Below, piece after piece: positions 43,088-53,416 of a DNA stretch of 64,000 nucleotides. Within the stretch, counting starts at the first letter, position 1. Every line of letters starts with the position of its first letter. Below the pieces are notes generated by a model. The model was not told the DNA's origin. It did not search any database and worked only from the letters and a program-made list of their open reading frames with translations. The DNA comes from UBA1756 sp045130235 (GTDB lineage Bacteria; Bacteroidota; Bacteroidia; Bacteroidales; WCHB1-69). The stretch is from positions 117,454 through 181,453 of the forward strand of contig JBGUPJ010000036.1 of the NCBI GenBank assembly GCA_045130235.1, written 5' to 3'. The position numbers and the translations under genes are program-made.

Positions 43088-43703
43088 AGACGCGATGCAC
43101 AACATGGGCACGATGTTCGACTGCGCCATCCACATCGCCCATTGCGACCTAACCCTCTTTTTCGAGATGTTCCTCTCCAGCGGGGTGGCATCACAAATGG
43201 AGGTGGGCAATCCCCGTTACGTAGCTGGCCTATCGGGGATGGAACTGATGCGGGTCGTGCTGGAAAAGGCTTCCGACCTACAGTTGAACGATACAGCATA
43301 TGCCCCAGCGGAACGCACCGCCGAATATTGGGCGGGCTGGATATTGGCCTACTACCAGTGGCACACTGCTTATTCGTTTTCTTTTATTCAAAGCAAAGGA
43401 TTGGATATCAGTACAATACTATCCTTATACCCTACCTTGCACGAAGCAGATCTCTCCAAGTTTGTCGCCAACGCTGATGCTATCATAAAACAGCATCAGG
43501 ATAAAACCACTAATGTATTGAAAATCAAAAGAAAACAACTTCAAATCACCCAAAAGGAGTTGTCGGAACGATCCGGCGTCTCGCTTCGTATGATTCAAGC
43601 CTACGAGCAGGCGGACCAAGACATTCGCAAGGCAGAAGCCCAAACGGTGCTGTCGTTGTCGCGGGTGTTGGGTTGTGCTCCGGAATCTCTTTGTTATCAG
43701 TAA
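43053..43703 (+). CDS. HTH-domain partner of the DUF3990 protein (candidate antitoxin)
   Basis: A 216-residue protein. The N-terminal 145 residues form an all-helical domain (DAMHNMGTMFDCAIHIAH, FFEMFLSSGVASQMEVGNPRYVAGLSGMEL) of a kind found with DUF3990 proteins. The C-terminal 65 residues are an XRE-type helix-turn-helix (ITQKELSERSGVSLRMIQAYEQADQDIRKAEAQTVLSLSRVLG). The start overlaps the upstream gene by 35 nt (ATG at 43053 or 43056), the usual arrangement for coupled toxin-antitoxin genes. DNA binding at the 42371-42394 palindrome is a reasonable prediction. Confidence 0.8.
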   Translation: MMSHAYDRLYLEDAMHNMGTMFDCAIHIAHCDLTLFFEMFLSSGVASQMEVGNPRYVAGLSGMELMRVVLEKASDLQLNDTAYAPAERTAEYWAGWILAYYQWHTAYSFSFIQSKGLDISTILSLYPTLHEADLSKFVANADAIIKQHQDKTTNVLKIKRKQLQITQKELSERSGVSLRMIQAYEQADQDIRKAEAQTVLSLSRVLGCAPESLCYQ

Positions 43704-43749
43704 AAGAGAAAATTATCGGCATCGCACTGGGGTCTTTGCGAAAAATTTG

Positions 43750-43757
43750 TATTTTTG
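43750..43757 (+). promoter_or_regulatory. -7 box of the 43803 gene and ettA
   Basis: TATTTTTG fits TAnnTTTG, 45 nt before the ATG at 43803. Confidence 0.55.
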
Positions 43758-43802
43758 CAACCTCAACTCTTTTAATTTTATCATTCAAAAAGCCCCACAA
43801 CA

Positions 43803-44912
43803 ATGAAAAAATCACTCTTTTTAATGCTTATCGTCATCCTCACCCCCTTCTTCATGAAGGCGCAAGATGATGAATATCAGTCACCTGACTACGATGCCAT
43901 TCAGGCAATGATGACCGAGAATCCGAACCTCTACTCCTCCATTGAGGCTCGATTCCTTCGCCCAGACTTTTCTCTTACCGAAGAGGAAATTAACATTTTT
44001 TATTATGGAAAGATTTTCCGCGACGACTACTCCCCCTATCATGATGTTGAATGGACGAAGAACATCCAACAGATTTTGTATTCCGACAACCCCAAGAAAT
44101 CCATCCTCAAAAAAGAACTGAAAAATATCGACAAAGCTCTTGCAGACTATCCTGTCTCGTTAGAGGGTTACTTCATCAAATACATCATTTGTCTGGGCCT
44201 TTATGGCAATGAGAGTGACGAGGCACAATCTACTCTGTTTCAGATTACATCAATATTGAGAGCCATTGCCAGTACAGGCGATGGTCAATCCATGGAATCG
44301 GCCTTCCACGTGTCTCACGTCTCCGACGAGCACACCATCATGCGGATGATGGGGATAGGATGGAAAAGCCAGTCTCTTCACGAAAACGAAGGCCAATATT
44401 ATGACCGTTTTGAGTTGGAAGAGAATGAGGATGAGCTGGAGGAATGGTATTTCAATATCACGCCCTGCTTCAAGGCTCTTTCAGACCTATTTAGTGACAG
44501 CGGTATATCGGATAGTGAATATAGCAACCGCATCGAAATTCCATTAGGCACCAAGATGACCCTTCGTTTAAAAGAGGGAGAGGATGGCAAGTACCAAGCC
44601 GCTGTCATCGATAAGCAGCCCTTTAGCGGGATAGTTGACGAGGTGACTTTTTCATCTGAAAACGACCCTGACATCGTAGAACTGGTCTTCGCACAAATCA
44701 AGGAAGATGATGGTAATGAACATGTGTATTTATGTGCTAAAAGTTTTAATAACAACGCTTTGTCTTTTGACTCTTTTATTCAGTATAGAGGAAAAAACAA
44801 TTTTGAATCCACCTCTAATGTGGGCTGGTACCCCAGTGCACTCATGAGGGAGCAATGGTTTCCGGGCATTGTGAAAATCCGGCTCGAGAATATCCGTATC
44901 ATGGAACGATAA
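43803..44912 (+). CDS. Exported protein, DUF4919-like
   Basis: A 369-residue exported protein; signal peptide MKKSLFLMLIVIL...MKAQ. Residues 25-225 resemble the DUF4919 family of Bacteroidota (SLTEEEINIFYYGKIFRDDYSPYHD; ISLEGYFIKY-type segment, and FNITPCF near the end). The remaining 140 residues are beta-rich and not recognised. Function is unknown. ettA starts 15 nt downstream, so the two are probably co-transcribed. Confidence 0.68.
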   Translation: MKKSLFLMLIVILTPFFMKAQDDEYQSPDYDAIQAMMTENPNLYSSIEARFLRPDFSLTEEEINIFYYGKIFRDDYSPYHDVEWTKNIQQILYSDNPKKSILKKELKNIDKALADYPVSLEGYFIKYIICLGLYGNESDEAQSTLFQITSILRAIASTGDGQSMESAFHVSHVSDEHTIMRMMGIGWKSQSLHENEGQYYDRFELEENEDELEEWYFNITPCFKALSDLFSDSGISDSEYSNRIEIPLGTKMTLRLKEGEDGKYQAAVIDKQPFSGIVDEVTFSSENDPDIVELVFAQIKEDDGNEHVYLCAKSFNNNALSFDSFIQYRGKNNFESTSNVGWYPSALMREQWFPGIVKIRLENIRIMER

Positions 44913-44927
44913 TCAACAAATTTCTAT

Positions 44928-46604
<1,677 letters not shown>

Positions 46605-46605
46605 C

Positions 46606-46696
46606 CCCCGCACGCGGCAGGGATTGGAGCGGGCACGAGCGAAGCGAGTAAAGCGGAAAGCCCGACGGCGACCGCAGGGAGCCGGGCCGCCCAAAA
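46606..46696. other. GC-rich intergenic element after ettA
   Basis: About 90 nt with much higher GC than the surrounding AT-rich spacers and no ORF. It contains CAGGGATTGGAGCGGG, GAGCGAAGCGAG (imperfect inverted repeat) and paired CGGGC/GCCCG words that could fold. Possibly a terminator-associated or dispersed repeat element; only one copy is seen in this window. Confidence 0.45.
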
Positions 46697-46735
46697 TAAA
46701 ATCAAAAAAATGTGCCATTTATTCCAAAATTCTTG

Positions 46736-46743
46736 TAATTTTG
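46736..46743 (+). promoter_or_regulatory. -7 box of the gingipain-like gene
   Basis: TAATTTTG fits TAnnTTTG, 23 nt before the ATG at 46767. Confidence 0.55.
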
Positions 46744-46766
46744 CGCACTTTATGTAAAATATTAGT

Positions 46767-49700
46767 ATGAAAAGAATTGCATTTTCTATCATTCTGATTG
46801 TGAGCGTGTTATTTACGTTTGCACAGTCCCATTCACAGCAGGCAGGGAACCAGCCTTACACGGTTTCGTACGCCCAGCCGCAACCCGGTGTTCACCAGCT
46901 GACCTTTGAAATCCTCGATTACAGCATCGGCGAGGTGACGCATGACGGGGTGACCTACAGCAAAATCAACTTCGCCTCCAGCACCACCACCGAGCTGAAA
47001 GGGTGGGCCGAACTGCCCTTTGTGAGCGCGGCCATCCAGCTGCCGGCCGACAAGGATGTGGACATCGAGGTTTGGGCCATGCCCACCCTCATCCCGTTGG
47101 CGCACCCGATGTTGCCCTCTCGTGGTGTCATCTACCGCAATCAGGATCCGAACACTATCCCTTACGAAATCGCCGCTGAATCGCTGAACGATGAAGCCTA
47201 CCCCGCCGACATCGCCACCATGGAGGCTCCCTTCATCGTACGTGACGTGCGCGGCACCTCGGTCAGGGTGTTCCCCTTCCGCTATGACAGTGAAGACCAA
47301 ATACTTTTGTATTATAGCAACATCACGGTTATTTTGCGCGAGAACAACCAGCCCGCCACCAACCCGCTCACCCGCATCAACCCGACGCCGGTGAAAGAGG
47401 CCGTGGGCATGTACCAGAGTCTTTTCCTCAACTATGAACCCAGCCGCGACGCCCTCGCACAAGGCGAGAAGGGCGACATTCTGGTGTTCACCACCTCCGC
47501 CTATGAGGACGCTGCCGATCTGTATATCCAGTGGAAGAAGGAGATGGGCTACCATGTGGAGAAAGAGGTGGTAAGCAACGGCGCCAACGTCACCACCAAC
47601 ATCCAGAACGCTTACAACAGCAATGCCAACCTGATGTATGTGCAGCTGTTCGGCGACTGGGACAACATGAAGTCGAACACCATCACGGTGGATTACGCGG
47701 CCGCTCCCGCCGACCCGAAGATGGGTTGCGTGGCCGGTAACGACAACTATCCCGACATCGCCGTCGGCCGTTTCTCCTGCTCCAGCAACGCACAGGCGCT
47801 CGTGCAGGTGAACAAGGCCATCAACTACGAGAAGAACCCCAACATGGACCCCGGCTGGCGCGAGACCTTCATCGGTATCGGCTCCTCCGAAGGACAGGGT
47901 TCGGGCGACGATAACGAAATCGACTACGTACACGTGCAGCGCATCTATAGCGAGCGTCTGGCCGGTTTCACCTACCTTACCGAGAACGGCAACTACGGCG
48001 ACAACTCCACCGCCTCCACCTTGGCGGGCCACGTGAATGCCGGTGCCTCCACCATCGCCTACTGCGGTCACGGTGCCGAGACCTATTTCGTGACCACCAA
48101 CTATAGCAACACCAACGTCAACGCCTCCACCAACGGCGACCGTCTGCCCTTCATCGTGGCTGTGGCCTGCGTGAACGGCAAGTTCAACCAGAACGGCGAC
48201 TGCTTCGCAGAGGCTTGGCTGAAGAAAGAGAACGGCGGCGCGGTGGTGACTTTGATGTCCACCATCAACCAGCCCTGGACTCCCCCGCAGCGCGGTCAGG
48301 ACTATTTCTACGACATCCTCGTGGGTGGTTTCAACTACAACCAGTACAGCGACCAGAGTGGTATCAACACCAACGAGCAGCGCACCCACTGGGGCTCTAT
48401 CGTGGTGAACGCCTTCACCCTCGCCCTCACCGAGAACGGTAGCACCAGCGACCAGCAGACCTTCCAGACCTGGACCACCTTCGGCGACGCTTCCCTCCAA
48501 CTGCGTACCAAGCAGCCCGTCTCCATCACCTCCTCGATGAACACCATCATGACCGGGACGCCCTACACCACCACCATCACCGCTAACGGTCAGCCGGTGG
48601 CGGACGCCCTCGTGTGCATCTCGCAAAACGACACCTACTACAGCGCCTACACCAACGCCAATGGTCAGGTGACCATCCAGCACGACTTCAGTGCGGGTAA
48701 CGTGTTGCTTGTGGTGACCGCCTTCAACACCACCACCATCTACGAAAACATCCCCTGCTCGGCGGGCAATATTCCGTACCTCGTGCTCGACAGCTATACT
48801 CCTGACATCGTGGAGTATGGTCAGCAGCCCTATGTCACCCTCACCTTGCAGAACATGGGAGGCGCAGCCACCACCACCAATACCACGGTCACCCTCAGCT
48901 GCAACGACCCGATGATGACCATTTTGGACGGCACCGGCTATTTCAGTCCGATGGCTGCCAACGGCGGCACCGCCACCGACAACAACGGTTTCCAGCTCTC
49001 CATCGACAATAACGTGACCACCGGTCATGTGTTCCATGTGAATTGGACGGCCACTTGCGACGGCGACAGCTGGAACGGCACTTTCGACCTGACCGCTATC
49101 GGCAACGACTGCCAGGCGCCGACGGGCCTGACGGCCACCGCCAACGGTTCCAACGTCACCCTGACATGGAACGACGAGTCCACCATTGAGAACATCACCA
49201 TCACCGACGATGTGGAAGGCCACACCTACGGCGACATCAACTCACCCGGCACGGTGGGTTGGACCTACATCGATGGCGACGGAGCCAACACGGGGACCTT
49301 CCAGAGCGTGGAATTCACCAACGAGGGACAGCCCATGGCCTACATTGTGTTGGATGCCAGCCAGATGACGGGCAACACCACTATCAACGCACATTCTGGA
49401 AACAAATTCTTCGGCGACGCTTACTCCTATACCACCAGCGGCTGGAACCAGCAGACCGCCGTTCAGAACGACGACTGGATCATCAGTCCTGAACTCAACT
49501 TCACCAACCCGTTCACCTTCTCGTTCTGGGCACGCTCCTACTCCAGCAGCTACGCCGATGAGCAGTTCACCGCCGCCTATTCCACCACCGGCACCAATGC
49601 CAGCGACTTTACTGCCCTCAGCAGCAGCGTGACCACCACCGCCACGTGGACCGAATACAGCTACACCGTGCCCGCCGAGGCCAAGTACGTGGCCATCCAC

Positions 49701-50438
49701 TGCACCTCCAACGACCAGTATATCTTCTGCGTGGATGACATCACCATCAGCGGCGAGAGCGGCAGCGGCAGTCACTACAACCTCTACCGCGACGGCGAGC
49801 TCATCGCCTCCAACATCACTGGCGGCAGCTACATCGACCACAACGTGCCGGACGGCACCCACTGCTACACCTTGCACACCGCCTGTCCCAACGACTTCGA
49901 GTCGGCGGGCATCACCGAGTGCGTCACGGTGGGCGATCCCATCCCTGAAAGCTGCGACGTGCCCACGGGCCTCTATGTCACCGTGTCGCCCACCCAGCTG
50001 GGCCTGAACTGGAATGCCGTTGACAATGCCATCGCCTACAAGGTATATCGCAACGGCAATGTGCTTGCCACCACACAAACCAACCAATACATCGACGCGA
50101 CCGCACAGCCCAATGTGACCTACTCCTACGCTGTACAGGCCGTATGCACCAACGGAATCTCTGGATTCTCGCCCACAGTAAGCGGTCAGACCGGCATCAA
50201 CGACTACAGCAGCGACTGGAGCGTGTATCCGAATCCGGCTACGCAGGTGCTGAACATCCAGGGCAGCAACATCGCCGAGATCTGCCTCTACTCCACCACA
50301 GGCGAACTGGTACGCCGCATCGCCGCCGAGAATGAGCTCACCGAAATCAACGTGACCGACCTTGTTCGCGGAATGTATTTAGTGAGAATCTCCACTCGCG
50401 ACGGACAGACCTCCATCAAGAAAGTGATTTTGAACTAA
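46767..50438 (+). CDS. Gingipain-like C25 cysteine protease with cleaved-adhesin, FN3 and T9SS sorting domains
   Basis: A 1223-residue exported protein. After the signal peptide (residues 1-19) comes a propeptide of about 200 residues, then a C25 catalytic domain with His435 in YCGHGAE and Cys468 in VAVACVNGKF, the gingipain dyad. An Ig-like domain (about 590-680) and further beta domains precede a cleaved-adhesin (jelly-roll) domain (about 810-1000), an FN3 domain (CDVPTGLYVTVSPTQLGLNWN, about 1070-1150) and a canonical C-terminal T9SS CTD (VYPNPATQ ... GMYLVRIS ... KKVILN). Expected to be exported by T9SS and surface-bound; target proteins unknown. Strong terminator downstream. Confidence 0.95.
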   Translation: MKRIAFSIILIVSVLFTFAQSHSQQAGNQPYTVSYAQPQPGVHQLTFEILDYSIGEVTHDGVTYSKINFASSTTTELKGWAELPFVSAAIQLPADKDVDIEVWAMPTLIPLAHPMLPSRGVIYRNQDPNTIPYEIAAESLNDEAYPADIATMEAPFIVRDVRGTSVRVFPFRYDSEDQILLYYSNITVILRENNQPATNPLTRINPTPVKEAVGMYQSLFLNYEPSRDALAQGEKGDILVFTTSAYEDAADLYIQWKKEMGYHVEKEVVSNGANVTTNIQNAYNSNANLMYVQLFGDWDNMKSNTITVDYAAAPADPKMGCVAGNDNYPDIAVGRFSCSSNAQALVQVNKAINYEKNPNMDPGWRETFIGIGSSEGQGSGDDNEIDYVHVQRIYSERLAGFTYLTENGNYGDNSTASTLAGHVNAGASTIAYCGHGAETYFVTTNYSNTNVNASTNGDRLPFIVAVACVNGKFNQNGDCFAEAWLKKENGGAVVTLMSTINQPWTPPQRGQDYFYDILVGGFNYNQYSDQSGINTNEQRTHWGSIVVNAFTLALTENGSTSDQQTFQTWTTFGDASLQLRTKQPVSITSSMNTIMTGTPYTTTITANGQPVADALVCISQNDTYYSAYTNANGQVTIQHDFSAGNVLLVVTAFNTTTIYENIPCSAGNIPYLVLDSYTPDIVEYGQQPYVTLTLQNMGGAATTTNTTVTLSCNDPMMTILDGTGYFSPMAANGGTATDNNGFQLSIDNNVTTGHVFHVNWTATCDGDSWNGTFDLTAIGNDCQAPTGLTATANGSNVTLTWNDESTIENITITDDVEGHTYGDINSPGTVGWTYIDGDGANTGTFQSVEFTNEGQPMAYIVLDASQMTGNTTINAHSGNKFFGDAYSYTTSGWNQQTAVQNDDWIISPELNFTNPFTFSFWARSYSSSYADEQFTAAYSTTGTNASDFTALSSSVTTTATWTEYSYTVPAEAKYVAIHCTSNDQYIFCVDDITISGESGSGSHYNLYRDGELIASNITGGSYIDHNVPDGTHCYTLHTACPNDFESAGITECVTVGDPIPESCDVPTGLYVTVSPTQLGLNWNAVDNAIAYKVYRNGNVLATTQTNQYIDATAQPNVTYSYAVQAVCTNGISGFSPTVSGQTGINDYSSDWSVYPNPATQVLNIQGSNIAEICLYSTTGELVRRIAAENELTEINVTDLVRGMYLVRISTRDGQTSIKKVILN

Positions 50439-50458
50439 ACTTTTCAACCCAAGATAAC

Positions 50459-50487
50459 AGGCGTCTCTTCCACGGGACGCCTTTTTT
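50459..50487 (+). terminator. Terminator of the gingipain-like gene
   Basis: AGGCGTC (50459-50465) pairs with GACGCCT (50476-50482) and is followed by seven T. Confidence 0.85.
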
Positions 50488-50497
50488 TGAATCTGCC

Positions 50498-51625
50498 ATG
50501 GCCGGAATCTACATCCATTTCCCGTTCTGCAAGCAAAAGTGCGTGTATTGCAGCTTTTACTCGGTGGCCTCGCTACAGCGGCGTGCGGAGTATTGGGAGG
50601 GGTTGTTCAAGGAGATGGAGTTGAGGAAAGATTTTCTTCCTGAAAAAAACATTGACACCTTATATATAGGTGGGGGAACGCCCTCGCTTTGCACGCCGGC
50701 GGAGTTGGAGCGGCTGATGGAAAAACTCCAGCAATATTATACCTTCTCGCCTTCGGCGGAGATCACCCTGGAGGCCAATCCCGAGCAGCTCACGGCTGAC
50801 TATCTGTCGGTATTGAAGTCGGTAGGTATCAACCGGTTAAGTATGGGGGTGCAGTCGTTTGACGATGCCATTTTGCGGCTGTTGAACCGGCGGCACGATG
50901 CGGCCACGGCGCTCTCGGCCGTGCAGGAGGCGGCCAGGGCCGGCTTCGACAACCTCTCCATCGACCTCATCTACGACATCGCCTACCGCAGCGGCGAGAT
51001 GTGGCGTCAGGAGTTGGCCACGGCGTTGCGCCTGCCCATCGTACACTTGTCGTGCTACTCGCTGACGGTGGAGGAGAATACCTTGCTGGCGCGGCGCGTG
51101 CGGGAGGGACATCCCTACCTGCCCGAGGAGGCCGACACCGAACGCGACTTCCTGATTCTGAGAGAGATGACCGCCAAGGCAGGCTTCCAGCAGTACGAGA
51201 TTTCCAACTTTGCGAAAGAGGGTCGCATCTCGCGGCACAACCATGCCTACTGGACGGGCGAGCCGTACTTGGGGTTGGGGCCGGCGGCGCACTCGTACTG
51301 CCATCCGGTGCGGCAGTGGAACGTGGCCGACTTGAAACGCTATGTGGAGGGGATGGCTTGCGGGCGGCCCGACCGCGAGGAGGAGTTGCTGACTCCCGAC
51401 CAGCAGTACGACGAGTACGTGCTGTTGCGGCTGCGCACCTGCGAGGGCATATCGTTGGCGGAGATGGAGGCGAAGTTCGGGGCGGCGCGAAAGACGCAGT
51501 TCCTGCGGCAGCTGCAGCGAGTGCGGAGCGATTTATACCGGCGGGACGGGGCAGCCGTGCGGCTCACCGAGGCGGGACTGTTGTTTGCCGACGCGGTGGC
51601 GGAAGAGCTGTTTGCGGAAGGGTGA
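50498..51625 (+). CDS. hemW: Radical SAM heme chaperone HemW
   Basis: A 375-residue cytoplasmic radical-SAM protein (oxygen-independent coproporphyrinogen oxidase-like). The cluster motif is C11-x3-C15-x2-C18-S-F, the form seen in HemW, with GGGTPS, EANPE and GVQSFDD following. The HNHAYWTGEPYLGLGPAAHSY segment and a C-terminal winged-helix-like HemN_C region are present. HemW binds heme for transfer to respiratory proteins rather than oxidising coproporphyrinogen. The start is 11 nt after the preceding terminator, and no separate -7 box is visible. Confidence 0.93.
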   Translation: MAGIYIHFPFCKQKCVYCSFYSVASLQRRAEYWEGLFKEMELRKDFLPEKNIDTLYIGGGTPSLCTPAELERLMEKLQQYYTFSPSAEITLEANPEQLTADYLSVLKSVGINRLSMGVQSFDDAILRLLNRRHDAATALSAVQEAARAGFDNLSIDLIYDIAYRSGEMWRQELATALRLPIVHLSCYSLTVEENTLLARRVREGHPYLPEEADTERDFLILREMTAKAGFQQYEISNFAKEGRISRHNHAYWTGEPYLGLGPAAHSYCHPVRQWNVADLKRYVEGMACGRPDREEELLTPDQQYDEYVLLRLRTCEGISLAEMEAKFGAARKTQFLRQLQRVRSDLYRRDGAAVRLTEAGLLFADAVAEELFAEG

Positions 51626-51647
51626 GGATGGGAGGATATGAGGATAT

Positions 51648-51714
51648 GATGAAAAGATGAAAAGATGAAAAGATGAAGGGATGAAAGGATGAAAGGATGA
51701 AAGGATGAACGATG
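51648..51714 (+). repeat. 8-bp tandem repeat GATGAAAA/GATGAAAG
   Basis: About eight and a half direct copies follow the hemW stop by about 20 nt. A second simple region, ATCAACGCATCAAC-type words (51733-51758), comes next; the same words flank the palindrome at 38699-38720. Confidence 0.9.
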
Positions 51715-51770
51715 CCAACACCCCTTTCAACAAATCAACGCATCAACAAATCAACAATAAAACCAAAACC

Positions 51771-53219
51771 ATGAAAACAAGAAGAATTTTCCAATCGCTA
51801 CTTCTCTTCATGCTGTTAACAATGGCGGGAGGGTTCAGCGCGAAGGCGCAGGAGGACAGTTGCGCGGTCAACGTGATCCACACCTACGTGAACGGAAGGC
51901 TTGTTCCGTGGGACAGTGTGGAAGTACGGGTGTGTTTGCCGCCATGCGATGGCTATCCCTATCATTACCAAATTTTTAAGATGTACTGGCCCGACACCAT
52001 CCTGTCGAACTGTGCAACTCGGATTGACGAGTACGTAGCGGCTGACAAATTGGAGCTGTCGCAGAACTATCCCAACCCCTGTCAGGGGGAGAGCAGCGTG
52101 AGGCTGACCACCCGCACGTCAGGGAGTGTGCGCCTGCAGGTGATGGATGTGCAGGGAAGGCTCTGCTGCCAGCGTACGGAGACACTGCCGGCGGGCGAGC
52201 ACACCCTTTCGCTCACCTTTCCTCACAGTGGACTATACTTCGTGACGGCCGAAACTGCCGATGGCCGCGAGACCTGCAAGGTGCTGTGTTCAGAAGGGAA
52301 AGGAAGTGCTTTCAGCATACGCCCATCTTCCACCTCACCCCAAATAGTGGAGAAGGCCGAGCGAGGTGGGGAAGGGATGTTCGGGATGACGGATAAAATG
52401 GTCATTAGGGCATATCTTACGTATAATGGGGCGGTGAAAAATAGTTCAGTCGTTGTCAACACGACAGATTATGTGGAGGGATACGAATTCAGCACTTGGA
52501 TATACAAAGAAGGTGCCATCAACATTTTTATGAATGATATTGATAGCAGTGCTCAACTTGAACTTGCAGGCAATACCTTCCAGTTGATTGTAAGTTCCCA
52601 AACATGTCTTCCATTTATGGATATTCCTCTTGGCTATACCATCACATTTGGTGATTCCACCCTTTATTCTGTCACCGAGACATTTTTTCCCTATACGAGT
52701 TCCACATGGCATTTCAGCGGCTGGTACAAATACCAACAATCGGGAGAAGTTTTCATTATTAGAAGCATGAATGATGCACTGTCGTACAACAGAAGGCTTT
52801 TCGCCACATCCAACAGGGATGCCGTTATCTATATCTTTAACCCCTATCTATCTGGAGAAGGATATGAAAGACTCATTTTAAAGGAGATGCAACCCGCTAT
52901 TCATGTGTCAGACGTTAATTTTTCGGGCTGCTTGGGAAAAAGTACAAGAAGCGATACGGTATCTTTTCAGTATGAAAACGACCAGTTAAATGTGCTCCAC
53001 CATCTCACCCTCAATTGTGCGGCCGCTAATGTACTTATACGGCCTGTTATCAGTAATAACACCCTTGATATCACCTACCTTGTTGATGACAACATCTCTG
53101 CGAATTGCGTTTGTCCCACTCAGCTGGAATATACGATTGATGGGCTGCCCTCCGGCACTTACAATATTATCATCCGATTGGGCAATACGATACTATATCA
53201 GCAAGAAGTTAGTCTATAA
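51771..53219 (+). CDS. Secreted protein with internal T9SS-CTD-like module
   Basis: A 482-residue exported protein; signal peptide about 1-27 (ending AKAQ). A short Cys-containing domain (28-90) precedes a T9SS-CTD-like module at about 95-173 (LSQNYPNPCQG, MDVQGRL, AGEHTLSLTF, SGLYFVTA). The rest is a beta-rich domain of about 300 residues I do not recognise. There is no sorting domain at the C terminus (ends ILYQQEVSL). The start at MKTRRIF is preferred because the signal peptide begins there; the in-frame upstream sequence is translated simple repeat. No -7 box was found. Confidence 0.75.
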   Translation: MKTRRIFQSLLLFMLLTMAGGFSAKAQEDSCAVNVIHTYVNGRLVPWDSVEVRVCLPPCDGYPYHYQIFKMYWPDTILSNCATRIDEYVAADKLELSQNYPNPCQGESSVRLTTRTSGSVRLQVMDVQGRLCCQRTETLPAGEHTLSLTFPHSGLYFVTAETADGRETCKVLCSEGKGSAFSIRPSSTSPQIVEKAERGGEGMFGMTDKMVIRAYLTYNGAVKNSSVVVNTTDYVEGYEFSTWIYKEGAINIFMNDIDSSAQLELAGNTFQLIVSSQTCLPFMDIPLGYTITFGDSTLYSVTETFFPYTSSTWHFSGWYKYQQSGEVFIIRSMNDALSYNRRLFATSNRDAVIYIFNPYLSGEGYERLILKEMQPAIHVSDVNFSGCLGKSTRSDTVSFQYENDQLNVLHHLTLNCAAANVLIRPVISNNTLDITYLVDDNISANCVCPTQLEYTIDGLPSGTYNIIIRLGNTILYQQEVSL

Positions 53220-53378
53220 TGTGAAATAAAAAACACCAACAATTTATTAACCGCTCAATTCGGCCGGTATTTTTGCATTTTACCGCCAAAATACTACCAC
53301 TTTTGGGCTAAATTCAGCCACTTTTTAACAGCTTGTTTTTCAAGAATTTGACCTCTTGAAAACGGATGATAAAAGTTG

Positions 53379-53386
53379 TATCTTTG
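53379..53386 (+). promoter_or_regulatory. -7 box of the Rpn nuclease gene
   Basis: TATCTTTG fits TAnnTTTG, 31 nt before the ATG at 53417; CTTG about 20 nt upstream may act as -33. Confidence 0.55.
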
Positions 53387-53416
53387 TAGAAAATTAATCT
53401 AACCAAATTTTCTACT

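Noticed and set aside
46833..49223. 796-codon minus-strand ORF opposite the gingipain-like gene
   Set aside because: Low-complexity Gly/Val/His-rich translation typical of antisense reading of a GC-rich gene; the plus strand encodes a complete C25 protease.
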